From an uncultured Caulobacterales bacterium (GTDB lineage Bacteria; Pseudomonadota; Alphaproteobacteria; Caulobacterales; Caulobacteraceae): 64,000 bases of DNA. The position numbers were made by a program, and so were the translations under genes. Below, in pieces: positions 51,833 through 60,400 of this stretch. The notes beneath the pieces are model-generated. The model was not told the origin of the DNA. It did no database searches and worked only from the letters and a program-made list of their open reading frames with translations. The stretch covers positions 1 through 64,000 of the forward strand of contig CAIMFV010000028.1 in the NCBI GenBank assembly GCA_903840435.1, given 5' to 3'. The first letter of the stretch is position 1, and the number at the start of each line of letters is the position of its first letter.

Positions 51833-52560
51833 CGACGCACCACCTTGCCGGTGAACATATAGCCCTCGTTTCTGATCGTGCGGATCAACTCGTTGCCGCC
51901 CTCGCCATCATCCAATTTGCGGCGCAGGCGAGAAATCTGCACGTCGATGGCGCGGTCATAGGCGTCGGAGTCGGGGCCTCTGGCAAAATCAAGCAGTTGA
52001 TCACGGGTGAGGATACGTTGGGGGTGCTCGACCAAGGCCCTCAGCAAGGAAAACTCGCCTGAAGAGAGATTGACCATGACGCCGTCAGGCGAGCGCAACT
52101 CCCGGCGGACCAGATCAAGGCGCCAGCCCGAGAACTCGCACTCCGCGCTCAAGGCCGTTTCGGTGCGCGGTTCGCTGCGGCGACGCAACACCGCCTTGAT
52201 GCGGGCCAAGAGTTCGCGCGGATTACACGGCTTGGGCAAATAGTCGTCGGCACCCAGCTCAAGGCCAACAATCCGGTCCGTATCATCGCCCATGGCTGAG
52301 AGAATAATGACCGGTGGGCCGTCGGCCGCGGCGAGCTTGCGACAGAGGGTCAGTCCGTCCTCTCCGGGCAGCATCACATCGAGGACGATCAGGTCTGGAC
52401 GCTTTTGCGCCAAGGCCTTTGCCAGACCAGGGCCATCCTCGGCGCAATCGACGCCAAACCCATGTCGGACTAAGAACTCGGAAATGACGTCGCAAATTCC
52501 GGGGTCATCGTCGACCAGCAGAATTTGGGCCGTTGCGGTATCGGGGCCATGCGCGTTCAT
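51829..52560 (-). CDS. OmpR-family response regulator
   Basis: 243 residues. The receiver domain has acidic pocket VDDD (16-19), phospho-Asp61 (LIVLDVMLPGEDG) and Lys in LPKPCNP. The C-terminal winged helix DNA-binding domain (about 145-240) has SGEFSLLRALVEHPQRILTR and the recognition segment DVQISRLRRKL. It controls transcription downstream of the paired kinase. It is the first gene of a three-gene unit with the kinase and the EF-hand lipoprotein. Confidence 0.93.
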   Translation of the reverse strand: MNAHGPDTATAQILLVDDDPGICDVISEFLVRHGFGVDCAEDGPGLAKALAQKRPDLIVLDVMLPGEDGLTLCRKLAAADGPPVIILSAMGDDTDRIVGLELGADDYLPKPCNPRELLARIKAVLRRRSEPRTETALSAECEFSGWRLDLVRRELRSPDGVMVNLSSGEFSLLRALVEHPQRILTRDQLLDFARGPDSDAYDRAIDVQISRLRRKLDDGEGGNELIRTIRNEGYMFTGKVVRR

Positions 52561-52607
52561 GCCTATCCCATAGGCGCGGGAAATGGCTTTAAAATGTCAC
52601 GCCTGCA

Positions 52608-52633
52608 ATACGCGCCCCGTTGGGGGCGCGTAT
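52608..52633 (-). terminator. Strong hairpin after the amino-acid permease
   Basis: ATACGCGCCCC (52608-52618) pairs perfectly with GGGGCGCGTAT (52623-52633) around GTTG, an 11-bp stem 8 bases after the permease stop. There is no T-run. It also separates the permease from the response regulator unit. Confidence 0.55.
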
Positions 52634-52641
52634 CGTCAAGC

Positions 52642-54222
52642 TTACTTTTGCCCATGTTCGTCCAGGCCGTGGGCCACCGCTTCCATCTCGGTCGGCAGGC
52701 CATCTTCCTCGTGCGGCCCAAGCCCGAGACCGAGGCGCGAATGGCTGAGGCCGTAGCCAAAATAAATCAGGGCGCCGAGGCTCAGATAGCCGGTCAACAG
52801 ATAGGCCGGGATCGGGTCGCCATGCAGCGCTTTGAAGACGATATCAATCAACAGCGGCCCGACCATGACCAGCGACATAATAACGCCCAAGACCGGGACA
52901 AAGACACCAAACGGTGCGGTGAAGGGGCGGTGCAGGTCTGGCCGAGTGGAGCGCAGCCACAAGACGCTGATGCAGACAATTGCAAAGGCGACGCCGGTTC
53001 CGAGGCTGACCAGATCGCCAAGAATTTCGATGGGCAGCATGGCCGCGGCGGTGGCAATCAAAAGACCGAGAATGATCGTCCCGATCCAAGGTGTGCGAAA
53101 GCCCGTATGCAGCTTAGCGAAGAAGCGCGGCAACAGCCCGTCTCGCGCCATGGCGTAAAAGACCCGGCTCTGTCCATAGGTCAGGATGAGCATGACCGAG
53201 GAGAGGCCAGCCACTGCGCCGAGCTTGATCAGAATGGCGAACCAAGGAACGCCCATCCGGTCAACCGCCAGAGCGATTGGAGCGGCAACACCCAATTGCC
53301 GGAAAGGCACGATGCCAGTCAGGATGGCGGAAACGAGGATGTAAAGGATCGTGCAGACCACCAATGAGCCGAGAATACCGATCGGCATGTCACGGGCCGG
53401 GTTTTTGGCTTCACCGGCGGCGGTCGATACGGCTTCGAACCCAACATAGGCAAAAAAGATCACCGAGGCGGCGCGGAAAATTCCAGGAATTCCATAGGTG
53501 AAGCCGCCCTCGTTTGGCGGAATGAAGGGGTGCCAATTGGCGGGCTTCACAAAAAAGGCGCCCATGCCGATGAAGAGCAGGAGGACGCCAACCTTGATGA
53601 TGACGATGACATTATTGACGTTGGCCGATTCAGAAACCCCGATCACGAGAAGCGAGGTGACGGCCAAAATACCCAAGGCGCCGAGCAGGTTAAGGCCATG
53701 GCCTGCAGAAAAGATCAGTCCATGGTCGCCCTGGGTGGCCTGGATGAACGAGGTGGTCAGGTGGGCGGGGATAACGAGGCCGAAATTGGCGAGGAGGCTT
53801 GTGACGCTTCCCGACCATCCGGCGGCGACGGTAGAGGCCGCCACGCCATATTCGAGCACCAAGAGCCAGCCCATCACCCATGCGAACACTTCGCCAAGGA
53901 TGGTGTAGCTATAGGTATAGGCCGAGCCTGCGACCGGCATGGTGGACGCAAGCTCCGCATAGCACAGCCCGGCAAAGGCACAGGCGAGACCCGCGACCAC
54001 AAAGGATAGGAGCACGGCCGGACCGGCGAAATGGGCAGCGGCGCTGCCGGTCATGACATAGATGCCTGCGCCGATAATGCAGCCAATGCCAAACAGAACC
54101 AGATTGACCGCACCGAGCGAGCGTTTCAGATGTTGGCCTGCGGCTTCCTTCTGGACCTGGGCGATGGACTTCTTCATCAAAAGTCGGTGGCCGGGCTGAC
54201 GGGCGGCTGTTTCGGTCATCAT
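52642..54222 (-). CDS. APC-family amino acid permease (cationic amino acid transporter type)
   Basis: 526 residues with about twelve to thirteen membrane helices. The APC signature appears in helix 1 (LVLFGIGCIIGAGIYVMTG) and the CAT-type pattern in helices 3-6 (FAGLCYAELASTMPVAGSAY, FFAYVGFEAVSTAAGEAKNP). The C-terminus has a cytoplasmic acidic/histidine-containing tail. CAT-type members move basic or branched amino acids. The start ATGATG has AGGGGGAA just upstream. It is divergent from hrpB. Confidence 0.9.
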   Translation of the reverse strand: MMTETAARQPGHRLLMKKSIAQVQKEAAGQHLKRSLGAVNLVLFGIGCIIGAGIYVMTGSAAAHFAGPAVLLSFVVAGLACAFAGLCYAELASTMPVAGSAYTYSYTILGEVFAWVMGWLLVLEYGVAASTVAAGWSGSVTSLLANFGLVIPAHLTTSFIQATQGDHGLIFSAGHGLNLLGALGILAVTSLLVIGVSESANVNNVIVIIKVGVLLLFIGMGAFFVKPANWHPFIPPNEGGFTYGIPGIFRAASVIFFAYVGFEAVSTAAGEAKNPARDMPIGILGSLVVCTILYILVSAILTGIVPFRQLGVAAPIALAVDRMGVPWFAILIKLGAVAGLSSVMLILTYGQSRVFYAMARDGLLPRFFAKLHTGFRTPWIGTIILGLLIATAAAMLPIEILGDLVSLGTGVAFAIVCISVLWLRSTRPDLHRPFTAPFGVFVPVLGVIMSLVMVGPLLIDIVFKALHGDPIPAYLLTGYLSLGALIYFGYGLSHSRLGLGLGPHEEDGLPTEMEAVAHGLDEHGQK

Positions 54223-54356
54223 TTCCCCCTGGGTGCGCGACAGTGCGGACCCTATGGCATGTTTGCGCTACTGTTAGAGTTAGGCGCGGCGAGACGCAAC
54301 GCCTGAGCGTTCACGAAGCAGTCACAGACCGCTCGGTTTGGAAGGGACACCTCCAT

Positions 54357-56846
54357 TTGCTGCCAATAGAGCCGATCCTGCCGCTTTTGAAGGCGGAGTT
54401 GGCCACGTCAGGTCTGGTCATTGTCGTCGCACCGCCGGGGGCGGGGAAGTCGACCCGTCTGCCGCTTGCCCTTTTGGAGGGTCCGGATGGCCTCAGCGGC
54501 AAGATTATCCTTTTAGAACCCCGGCGCATTGCCGCGCGCGCGGTGGCGGAGCGCATGGCCCTGGCCCTCGGCGAGACGGTGGGGGAGACTGTCGGTCTAA
54601 GAGTGCGATATGAGACCCGCGTCTCGGCCAAGACCCGCATCGAGGTGGTCACCGAAGGCGTCTTCAGTCGCATGATCCTCGCAGACCCCGCCTTGGAGGG
54701 CGTCGAGGCGGTCCTGTTTGATGAGTTTCACGAGCGTAGTCTTGATGCCGACCTGGGGCTCGCCTTCGCCCTCGATAGTCGGCGGCATTTGCGCGAGGAT
54801 CTCAAACTTGGCCTCTTGTCGGCGACGCTCGACGCAGCGCGACTGGCCGAGGCCCTGGGCGGGTGGTCGGTGATTGAGAGCGAGGGGCGAAGCTTCCCCG
54901 TCGAGACCCGTTATCTTGGCTTTGATCCGGTCCAGCCCTTGGACGAGCAAATGGCGCGGGCGGTGCGGCGCGCCTTAAGCTTTGGCGAGGGCTCGGTCTT
55001 GGCCTTTCTCCCCGGCCAGGCAGAAATCCTGCGCACGCTCCAGCGTCTGCAGGACCAGCCCTTACCTGAAAATACGCAAGTCTGGCCGCTCTATGGTGCC
55101 TTGCCGGCGCGGGATCAGGATCTGGCCTTGCAAGCACCGGCACCTGGGCAGCGTAAAGTGGTGCTGGCCACCGCAATTGCTGAAACCAGCCTGACCTTGG
55201 AGGGGGTGCGGGCGGTGGTTGATTGCGGGCTCGCCCGGCGTCCGAGGTATGACCCCGCCACCGGTCTTTCGCGATTGACGACCGAAAGGGTCAGTCGCGC
55301 CAGTGCGGACCAAAGGCGGGGGCGGGCCGGGCGAACCGCCCCTGGTATCTGCTTTCGCTTGTGGGACGAGGCCCAGACCCGCGCCCTTATCGCAGCGGAT
55401 CGACCGGAAATTCTTGAAGCCGATCTCGCCGCCGTCGCTCTGCAAATGAGTGCCTGGGGCGTTCGCGATCCCGCCGAGCTAATTTTGATCGACCCGCCGC
55501 CGCGCGCCGCCTTTCAAGAGGCTCGCGCCCTGTTACAGCGCTTGGGAGCCCTGTCAGATCGGGGCGACCTCACCGAACATGGTCGCCTTTTGACCGCCTT
55601 ACCCTTGCCGCCGCGCTTGGCGGATATGGTGGTTCGGGCCGCCGCCGCCGGACGGGCGCGCGACGGGGCCCATTTGGCGGCAATCATCGCCGAGCGGGGT
55701 CTTGGTGGGGCCACGACCGATCTTGCCACGCGCCTTGGCCGGGCGCGGCAAGAGGGCGGCGGCCGTGCGCGCGACGCCTTGGCCGCAGCGATGCGCTGGA
55801 TCAGAGCCCTACCCAATGACGTGGCAAACTCGAAAACTCCCCTGTCTGAAACTCCCCCGTCTGAAACTCCCCTGTCTGACGCCATGCTCGTCGCCCACGC
55901 CTTCCCTGAACGGGTCGCCCAGGCGAGACCGGGAACCGCAGGCGGCTTTAAACTTGCCAATGGCCGAGGCGCGCAGCTTGACCCGGCCGACCCCTTATCC
56001 AAGGCGCCCTATCTCGCCGTGGCGGATGTGGCGGGGGGCACGGGCCGGGTCGACCGCATCTTGTCGGCCCTGCCCTTGGACCTTGAAGACCTGAAGCGCA
56101 CATTTGCAAGCGAGCTTCGTCACGAGCAGAGCTTGGATGTCGAGGCGGGCGGGACGCCACGGGTCTGGTCGCGGGTCTGGTTCGGTGAGCTTTGTTTGGA
56201 AGAGCGCAGGCTAGAAGCCCCGGCAAAAGACGTGGTGGGCGAAGCCCTATTGGCCTTTGTCAAAACGGAGGGCTTAGCGCGTCTGCCCTGGCCCCCCGCC
56301 GCCCACAGGTTACGCGCGCGCGCCACCTTCCTGCACGCGCAAGGCGTCGAGACCGCCCCTGACCTGAGCGACGAAGCCCTCTTGGCCGAGGCGCACCTCT
56401 GGCTCTTGCCCCTTCTGGCGGAAGCCGGGCGCTTGGATCGGCTGCGGCCCGAGACCTTGGCGGAAGGCTTGCGAAATCTCTGTGGTTGGACGGATCTTCA
56501 GCTTTTGGATCGCCTGGCGCCCGACACCTTCCAACCGCCAGCGGGCGGACCTGTTCCGATTGACTATAGCGCCGAGGGGGGACCCAGAGCCGAGGTGAGG
56601 GTGCAGGCCCTGTTTGGGCTTGGCGTTCATCCAACGGTTTTGGAAGGCCGCATGCCCTTGACCCTGGCGCTCACCTCGCCCGCCCATCGGCCCATCCAGG
56701 TGACGAAAGACCTTGTCGGCTTTTGGCGTGGCAGTTGGAAGGCGGTGCGCACCGACATGAAGGGCCGTTACCCCAAGCACCCTTGGCCGGAGGACCCCCT
56801 GATGGCTGAGCCGACGATGAGGGCCAAACCGCGCAGGCCCGACTAA
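54357..56846 (+). CDS. hrpB: ATP-dependent helicase HrpB
   Basis: 829 residues from TTG 54357, chosen because HrpB proteins begin with a segment like MLPIEPILPLLKAEL and GGAAGGGA lies upstream. An ATG at 54243 would add 38 unrelated residues. DEAH-type helicase motifs: Walker A PPGAGKST (26-33), DEFHER (122-127), SATL, and QRRGRAGRTAPG. The C-terminal HrpB domain ends near GRYPKHPWPEDP. The cellular role of HrpB is poorly defined. A stretch of three 15-base tandem repeats (55834-55878) encodes an extra loop. Confidence 0.9.
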   Translation: MLPIEPILPLLKAELATSGLVIVVAPPGAGKSTRLPLALLEGPDGLSGKIILLEPRRIAARAVAERMALALGETVGETVGLRVRYETRVSAKTRIEVVTEGVFSRMILADPALEGVEAVLFDEFHERSLDADLGLAFALDSRRHLREDLKLGLLSATLDAARLAEALGGWSVIESEGRSFPVETRYLGFDPVQPLDEQMARAVRRALSFGEGSVLAFLPGQAEILRTLQRLQDQPLPENTQVWPLYGALPARDQDLALQAPAPGQRKVVLATAIAETSLTLEGVRAVVDCGLARRPRYDPATGLSRLTTERVSRASADQRRGRAGRTAPGICFRLWDEAQTRALIAADRPEILEADLAAVALQMSAWGVRDPAELILIDPPPRAAFQEARALLQRLGALSDRGDLTEHGRLLTALPLPPRLADMVVRAAAAGRARDGAHLAAIIAERGLGGATTDLATRLGRARQEGGGRARDALAAAMRWIRALPNDVANSKTPLSETPPSETPLSDAMLVAHAFPERVAQARPGTAGGFKLANGRGAQLDPADPLSKAPYLAVADVAGGTGRVDRILSALPLDLEDLKRTFASELRHEQSLDVEAGGTPRVWSRVWFGELCLEERRLEAPAKDVVGEALLAFVKTEGLARLPWPPAAHRLRARATFLHAQGVETAPDLSDEALLAEAHLWLLPLLAEAGRLDRLRPETLAEGLRNLCGWTDLQLLDRLAPDTFQPPAGGPVPIDYSAEGGPRAEVRVQALFGLGVHPTVLEGRMPLTLALTSPAHRPIQVTKDLVGFWRGSWKAVRTDMKGRYPKHPWPEDPLMAEPTMRAKPRRPD
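55834..55878 (+). repeat. Three tandem 15-base repeats inside hrpB
   Basis: AAACTCCCCTGTCTG occurs three times in a row (55834, 55849, 55864) with one base changed in the middle copy. It encodes repeats of about five residues (Thr-Pro-Leu/Pro-Ser-Glu) in a surface loop and keeps the frame. Confidence 0.85.
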
Positions 56847-56856
56847 TTGGGCGTGA

Positions 56857-57654
56857 TTAGGTGATGGCGTAGATCATCACGCCGGTGGCGACGGCGAGGT
56901 TCAGGCTATCTGCGCGCCCGCGCATGGGAATCTTCACCGTCACATCGCAAAGGCGGGCAATTTCTGGCGAAAGACCTTGCTGCTCATTGCCCATGACGAT
57001 CAGATTGGGCGCGCGATAGGGCGCAGCGCGGAAATCGTCGGTTGCTGTCAGGAGCGTGCCGATAACAGCACCCGGCCAACCGGCGCGCCAGGCGGCAAAC
57101 TCGGCTTCCGAAACCCGAAACAGCGGCACGGCGAAGATTGAGCCCATGGTGGCGCGTACCGCCTCAACGGAAAAGGGATCGCAGCACTCCCCCACCAGGA
57201 TGACGCCACCGCATCCGGCGGAATCGGCTGTGCGGATAATGGTTCCGAGGTTTCCGGGATCGCGCACAGCGTTCAATGCCACCCAACAGGCGGCAGCATT
57301 GGTGTTCAGGCTGTCCAGAGGTTGGATGGCCTGATCGAAAATCGAAATCACCGTCTGAGGATTATCGCGACGCGAAATTTTCTCGAGAATGTCGCGGGTC
57401 ACCTCGACAACTTCACCGCCGCGCTCGGCGGTTAGCCGTGCAATGCGGACGAGCACCGGATGCTGCCGCGCATCGGGGCCAAACATCAAAACCTTGGGCC
57501 TAAATCCTAGATCCACCGCCTCGGTGACGATTTTCAAGCCCTCAGCCAGGAAGGTTCCCGACTCCTCGCGCGCTTTGCGTAAGTGCAGCCCACGCGCCGC
57601 CTTGACCAGCGGATTAGTCAGCGACGTCACCTGTTTGACCGCAACCCCGTCCAT
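56857..57654 (-). CDS. TrmH/SpoU-family RNA 2'-O-methyltransferase
   Basis: 265 residues from the ATG at 57654 that overlaps the stop of the upstream methyltransferase gene by one base. The N-terminal substrate-binding domain starts SLTNPLVKAARGLHLRKARE. The SPOUT knot shows motif 1 ALNAVRDPGNLGTIIRTADS, motif 2 IVMGNEQQGLS and motif 3 IPMRGRADSLNLAVATGVMI. It methylates ribose 2'-O in rRNA or tRNA; the exact target is not clear. Co-transcription with another rRNA methyltransferase-like gene supports an RNA role. Confidence 0.9.
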   Translation of the reverse strand: MDGVAVKQVTSLTNPLVKAARGLHLRKAREESGTFLAEGLKIVTEAVDLGFRPKVLMFGPDARQHPVLVRIARLTAERGGEVVEVTRDILEKISRRDNPQTVISIFDQAIQPLDSLNTNAAACWVALNAVRDPGNLGTIIRTADSAGCGGVILVGECCDPFSVEAVRATMGSIFAVPLFRVSEAEFAAWRAGWPGAVIGTLLTATDDFRAAPYRAPNLIVMGNEQQGLSPEIARLCDVTVKIPMRGRADSLNLAVATGVMIYAIT

Positions 57655-58664
57655 CAGCCTAGCGCCCGCCGCCATCTGGCAAAGAAGGAGAGGCCAAAGG
57701 CGCGGCAAGGGTCGCCAGCCTCTTCTGCCAAGGCCAATTCGCCATAGTCGATCCCACCACCTCGACCCGCCAATTTTTCGGCCAAAAGGTGGGCAAGGGA
57801 CAGGCCCGAAACCCTTGCTGCATAGGCGTTGACGATCAAAAATTCGGCCCGGTCGGACAGGAGCTTGGCACAGGTATCGACAAGCTCCGGCAGGTCTTCG
57901 GCCAAGCGCCAGACCTCCCCGCCAGGGCCGCGACCATATTTTGGCGGGTCAAGGATAATGCCATCATAAAAAGAGCCGCGCTTCAGTTCGCGGCTGGCAT
58001 AGCGCCGCGCGTCTTCGCACATCCAGCGGATCGGCGCAGCGCTGAGCCCCGACAGGTCGGCATTCTCGCGGGCATAGCCGACCGATTTTTTTGATGCGTC
58101 GAGGTGGGTGACGTGCGCGCCCGCTGCCGCGCAGACCAAGCTTGCGACACCGGTATAGCCAAAAAGATTGAGCACCCGGAACGGACGATTTTCGGCCGCG
58201 GCCTGCGCCGCCTGGATCGAAACCGTGTCACGCAGAAAGGCCCAATTCGCTGCCTGTTCAGGAAAAAATGCCAGGTGTCGAAATGGCGTTAGCCGGGCGC
58301 GGAAGCGCACCTTGTCCCAACCGAGCGTCCAGGCCTCTGGCGGTGCGCGCCCGTCGATTTTCCAGCGTCCGTCATCTTCCTCGTCAGTGGGATCAAAGCG
58401 TGCTTGAGCCTGGCGCCAAACAGCTTCGGCGTGACGCGGCTGCCACCAGGCCTGCGGTTCGGGTCGGATGACTTGCACCTGGCCATAGCGTTCGAGCTTC
58501 AAACCGCCGCCGGAATCGATCAGGCCATAGTCCGACCAGGCTTCGGTGGTCAGAAGCGTTGGCGAGGGGGCGAGGTTTGGGTTCGGAAGGGGCACGGCGC
58601 GACTTAAGCCAGACAGGTTGGGTTCGTCCAGGGGCCAAGGGTCGTCTTTCGCCGCGACCTTCAT
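57654..58664 (-). CDS. Class I SAM-dependent methyltransferase (RlmI/RlmK-like)
   Basis: 336 residues. The Rossmann-type fold contains LNLFGYTGVASLVCAAAGAH (SAM loop), the acidic THLDASKKS, and DPPKYGRGPGGEVW (the NPPY-type motif of RlmI/RlmK-like enzymes). The N-terminal PUA domain of E. coli RlmI is not evident; instead there is a proline-rich start and an aromatic region. It probably methylates a base in 23S rRNA. It overlaps the TrmH gene by one base. Confidence 0.85.
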   Translation of the reverse strand: MKVAAKDDPWPLDEPNLSGLSRAVPLPNPNLAPSPTLLTTEAWSDYGLIDSGGGLKLERYGQVQVIRPEPQAWWQPRHAEAVWRQAQARFDPTDEEDDGRWKIDGRAPPEAWTLGWDKVRFRARLTPFRHLAFFPEQAANWAFLRDTVSIQAAQAAAENRPFRVLNLFGYTGVASLVCAAAGAHVTHLDASKKSVGYARENADLSGLSAAPIRWMCEDARRYASRELKRGSFYDGIILDPPKYGRGPGGEVWRLAEDLPELVDTCAKLLSDRAEFLIVNAYAARVSGLSLAHLLAEKLAGRGGGIDYGELALAEEAGDPCRAFGLSFFARWRRALG

Positions 58665-58679
58665 CTAAGTGACACAACC

Positions 58680-59363
58680 ATGCTAGGACAGGTCGACCAG
58701 CAATGGGAGCCTCGAGGGAGAGCGGGCGTGAGCGTGACGGAACTGCGGGCGACGGGGAGGTCGCAGCGGAAGGCAAAGGGCGACGGCCATCTCCGGCGGG
58801 CGGAGATCTTGGCCGCTGCCGAGCGCATTTTTGTCGAGTGCGGCTATGAGGGCGCGACGATCCGTCGGATTGCCGAAGATGTCGGTGTCTCATCCACAGC
58901 GCTCTACATGCATTTTCGCGACAAGAGCGAAATTCTGGTGGAAATCTGTTCGGAAGCCTTTTCGCAGCTAATCGCCTCGAATGCGCGCTTGGCTTTGGCC
59001 GACATGGACCCAGTGGAGCGGGTGCGCGCCATGCTCGAAGCCTATATTGCCTTTGGCTTTGATAATCCCAATGCCTACCAACTCCTGTTCTGTCCCTCGA
59101 CAGCGGAGATACCCCCCGACAAGCAAGAAATCTTAAATGGCCTTGGCGCCCAGTGTTATGCGCTCTTTTCCGACGCCGTGGCCCAAATTCAGGCGGCGGG
59201 CCGCTTGCGGGCCGAGGATCACGACGCAGCGGCGCAAGTGTTGTGGAGCGGGCCCCACGGCCTTGTTTCCCTGATGATCCTACGGTCCAGCTTCGAATGG
59301 GCCGACCGGAAGCGCCTGATTTCATTGATGCTCGACGGCCTATTTCGCGGCTTGGTGAAATGA
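58680..59363 (+). CDS. TetR-family transcriptional regulator
   Basis: 227 residues from ATG 58680. A GTG at 58728 with AGGGAG upstream is the better-supported start (211 residues). The helix-turn-helix is classical: AEILAAAERIFVECGYEGAT, then IRRIAEDVGVSSTALYMHFR. The C-terminal ligand domain ends near LISLMLDGLFRGLVK. The stop overlaps the start of the PLP enzyme gene (ATGA), so it may control its own operon. The ligand is unknown. Confidence 0.9.
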   Translation: MLGQVDQQWEPRGRAGVSVTELRATGRSQRKAKGDGHLRRAEILAAAERIFVECGYEGATIRRIAEDVGVSSTALYMHFRDKSEILVEICSEAFSQLIASNARLALADMDPVERVRAMLEAYIAFGFDNPNAYQLLFCPSTAEIPPDKQEILNGLGAQCYALFSDAVAQIQAAGRLRAEDHDAAAQVLWSGPHGLVSLMILRSSFEWADRKRLISLMLDGLFRGLVK

Positions 59364-60364
59364 GCGGGGCGGGGGTCGCGGCGGTGCCTGAGCGCTTCAG
59401 CTTGCAACGGATCGAAGACGCGGCGGCGCGGCTTTTGGGCTTTGCGGTCACGACGCCATTGCTGTGCCATGAAGCCCTTGACGCCCGCGCTGGCGGGAAG
59501 CTGTGGGTCAAGGCGGAATGCTTGCAACGGACCGGCTCGTTCAAATTTCGCGGTGCCTATAATCGCCTCTCGCGCCTGACCGAGGCACAAAAGCGCTGCG
59601 GCGTGGTCGCCTTTTCGTCTGGCAACCATGCCCAAGGCGTGGCGGCGGCGGCAAAGCTTGTCGGCTGCCCCGCGGTCATTGTCATGCCAAGCGACGCGCC
59701 CCGCCTGAAGGTCGAACAGACCAGGGCCTATGGCGCGGAGGTCGTCTTGTATGATCGGGTCCACGAGGACCGCGAAGCCATTGGGGCGGCGCTCGCCAAG
59801 GATCGTGGCGCCGTCTTGGTCCCGCCCTTTGATGATCTCGACGTCATGGCAGGCCAGGGGACGGCGGGCCTTGAGCTCGTCACCCAAGCCAAAGCCGTCG
59901 GCGCGCATCTCGATGTTGTGTCTGCCAATGCCTCGGGTGGGGGATTGATGGCGGGCGTGGCGACGGCGGTGCGGGCCCTGTCGCCTGCGACCCGCATCGT
60001 CATTGCCGAGCCGCGTGGCTTTGATGACTTTGATCTTAGTCTCAAGGCGGGGAAGCGGGTTGCCCATAAGGGCGCAGCCACGACGCTTTGTGATGCGCTC
60101 ATGGCGCCCATGCCCGGTGTCTTGACCTTTCCCGTCCTCCAAGGCCTGGGCGCCAGCGCCGTTTGCGCCAGCGATGACGAGGTCTTGGAGGCGATGGCAT
60201 TCGCCTTTCGCTATTTGAAGATTGTTGTCGAGCCCGGGGGGGCGGTGGCGCTGGCGGCGGCGCTGGCGGGCCGCCTTCAACTGAATGGCGGGACCGGTGC
60301 GGTCATCGCCACGGGCGGCAATGTCGATCCGGAAGTCTTTCGCCGCGCTCTGGAGCGCATCTAG
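59360..60364 (+). CDS. PLP-dependent threonine/serine dehydratase-family enzyme
   Basis: 334 residues from the ATG overlapping the TetR stop by 4 bases. Fold type II PLP enzyme: Lys62 in RTGSFKFRGAYN binds the cofactor, SSGNHAQG holds the substrate carboxylate, and a phosphate loop reads SANASGGGLMAG, where GGGGL would be usual in threonine dehydratase. No ACT regulatory domain follows. It likely deaminates a hydroxy amino acid (threonine or serine), or acts as a racemase. The altered phosphate loop makes the precise substrate uncertain. Confidence 0.87.
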   Translation: MSGAGVAAVPERFSLQRIEDAAARLLGFAVTTPLLCHEALDARAGGKLWVKAECLQRTGSFKFRGAYNRLSRLTEAQKRCGVVAFSSGNHAQGVAAAAKLVGCPAVIVMPSDAPRLKVEQTRAYGAEVVLYDRVHEDREAIGAALAKDRGAVLVPPFDDLDVMAGQGTAGLELVTQAKAVGAHLDVVSANASGGGLMAGVATAVRALSPATRIVIAEPRGFDDFDLSLKAGKRVAHKGAATTLCDALMAPMPGVLTFPVLQGLGASAVCASDDEVLEAMAFAFRYLKIVVEPGGAVALAAALAGRLQLNGGTGAVIATGGNVDPEVFRRALERI

Positions 60365-60400
60365 GACGTCGCAGCAATCGGCCAATCCCCTGAGGTCGGC

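Noticed and set aside
58393-59544. Minus-strand open frame of over 380 codons opposite the TetR gene
   Set aside because: Arginine/proline-rich without family features, and the TetR helix-turn-helix lies on the other strand.
59219-60385. Minus-strand open frame of almost 390 codons opposite the PLP enzyme
   Set aside because: It is a shadow of a high-GC gene with clear cofactor motifs on the plus strand.
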